From Adiantum capillus-veneris (Eukaryota > Streptophyta > Polypodiopsida > Polypodiales > Pteridaceae), in NCBI GenBank assembly GCA_014529385.2, contig CM043959.1, positions 16,679,309-16,743,308 on the forward strand: 64,000 nt of DNA, in the 5' to 3' direction. Below the pieces are notes generated by a model that was not told where the DNA came from, made no database searches, and worked only from the letters and a program-made list of their open reading frames with translations. Positions within the stretch are counted from its first letter, which is position 1, and every line of letters starts with the position of its first letter. Shown here in pieces: positions 63,661-64,000 of this stretch. A program made the position numbers and the translations under genes.

Positions 63661-64000
63661 CAGGTGATGAGTAATGATGGCGAGTTAGCCATGGATGAGT
63701 TGGTTACCTCTGTGTACGTGGAGTCTTTACCCCATGCATGTCTGTGTTTGTGGATTCTACTTAGGATATCGTTTTTATCCTAGAGGAACCGTTCAGTTGT
63801 ATGGGCAACTAGTTGGCGTATGGGCGCCCGGACTTTGGGTGATGTCTTTTCCACCCCAGTTTTCATAAATAAGGAATGGGTGCCATTTTTCACCCCTGTA
63901 TAGGTGTTGTTGAGCCAAGCTAGTACTAGTTAGAGTTACTTCAGATTGATAGTACCTTGTCTTAATTCTAAACAAGTTTGTTTCCAATACTGCTTTCAAG
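63661..64000 (+). other. Downstream part of the second plus-strand unit, cut by window edge
   Basis: Short coding-like text at 63661-63720 (QVMSNDGELAMDELVTSVYV) starts at an AG acceptor-like position. GTTGTATGGGCAACTAG (63797) and the TTTCATAAATAAGG, TTTCCAATACTGCTTTCAAG words match the unit at 53.2-53.4 kb. The four-copy 29 bp minisatellite of that unit is absent here. Confidence 0.4.

Overview
This window looks like nuclear DNA of a land plant with a large, repeat-rich genome. I see no bacterial operons, rRNA or tRNA genes, or CRISPR arrays. Almost all recognisable coding sequence comes from Ty3/gypsy LTR retrotransposons at different stages of decay. They are interleaved with (CA)n, (CT)n and (TA)n microsatellites, tandem duplications and a few host-gene relics. 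The style of the relics (a DLNGV-type FCP1-like phosphatase, chromoviruses, a Tat-type element with two RNase H domains) fits a plant. A non-seed vascular plant such as a fern is my best guess, but the sequence alone does not prove it.

Layout. 0-2.5 kb: two minus-strand LTR remnants. 4.2-11 kb: a domain rich in TACCAAA/TTTGGTA words, with a three-copy ~357 bp tandem array. It also holds a decayed Cys-rich conserved protein (5.7-6.9 kb), an FCP1-like phosphatase gene or pseudogene (7.6-8.5 kb, minus) and a minus gag-protease fragment (8.9-9.96 kb). 11-16.6 kb: a Lys/Glu-rich frame fused in frame to a chromovirus integrase, then chromodomain, polypurine tract, LTR and a new gag in the same direction. 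16.7-24.3 kb: an intact AT-rich orphan ORF, dense microsatellites, duplicated segments, an unidentified coding relic, a second LTR type and a RING-like fragment. 24.7-30.06 kb: a nearly full-length Tat-type pol region. 30.1-33.5 kb: a minus retroelement 5' end (LTR, tRNA-Asp-type primer site, leader with palindromes, gag) inserted about 10 bp from a decayed histone H3 (probably CENH3) copy. 35-42.5 kb: a minus gag-protease element with its 3' LTR. 43.4-48.7 kb: a CT-rich leader and unknown exon joined to a plus RT-integrase half, which meets a minus gag-protease-RT half. 48.7-57 kb: a minus LTR element carrying unusual ORFs instead of a visible pol, interrupted by a plus-strand unit. 57.4-62.4 kb: a minus pol region with a second aspartic-protease domain after the integrase. 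62.5-64 kb: the start of another plus-strand unit related to 52.6-53.7 kb.

How the parts relate. At least five retroelement lineages are present: LTR families X and Y, the Tat-type element, the TGTTAC-LTR element with palindromic leaders, and the double-protease family. No element looks complete with two LTRs, and most frames carry stops or frameshifts. The region therefore reads as a graveyard of nested insertions. The most unusual signals are the ATCGCGAT-centred palindrome arrays in two retroelement leaders, the CENH3-like pseudogene, the post-integrase protease, a MITE that splits an RNase H domain at TGAT, the chimeric integrase ORF, and the intact AT-rich ORF at 16.7 kb. Coordinates of repeats and LTR ends were read by eye and may be off by a few bases.
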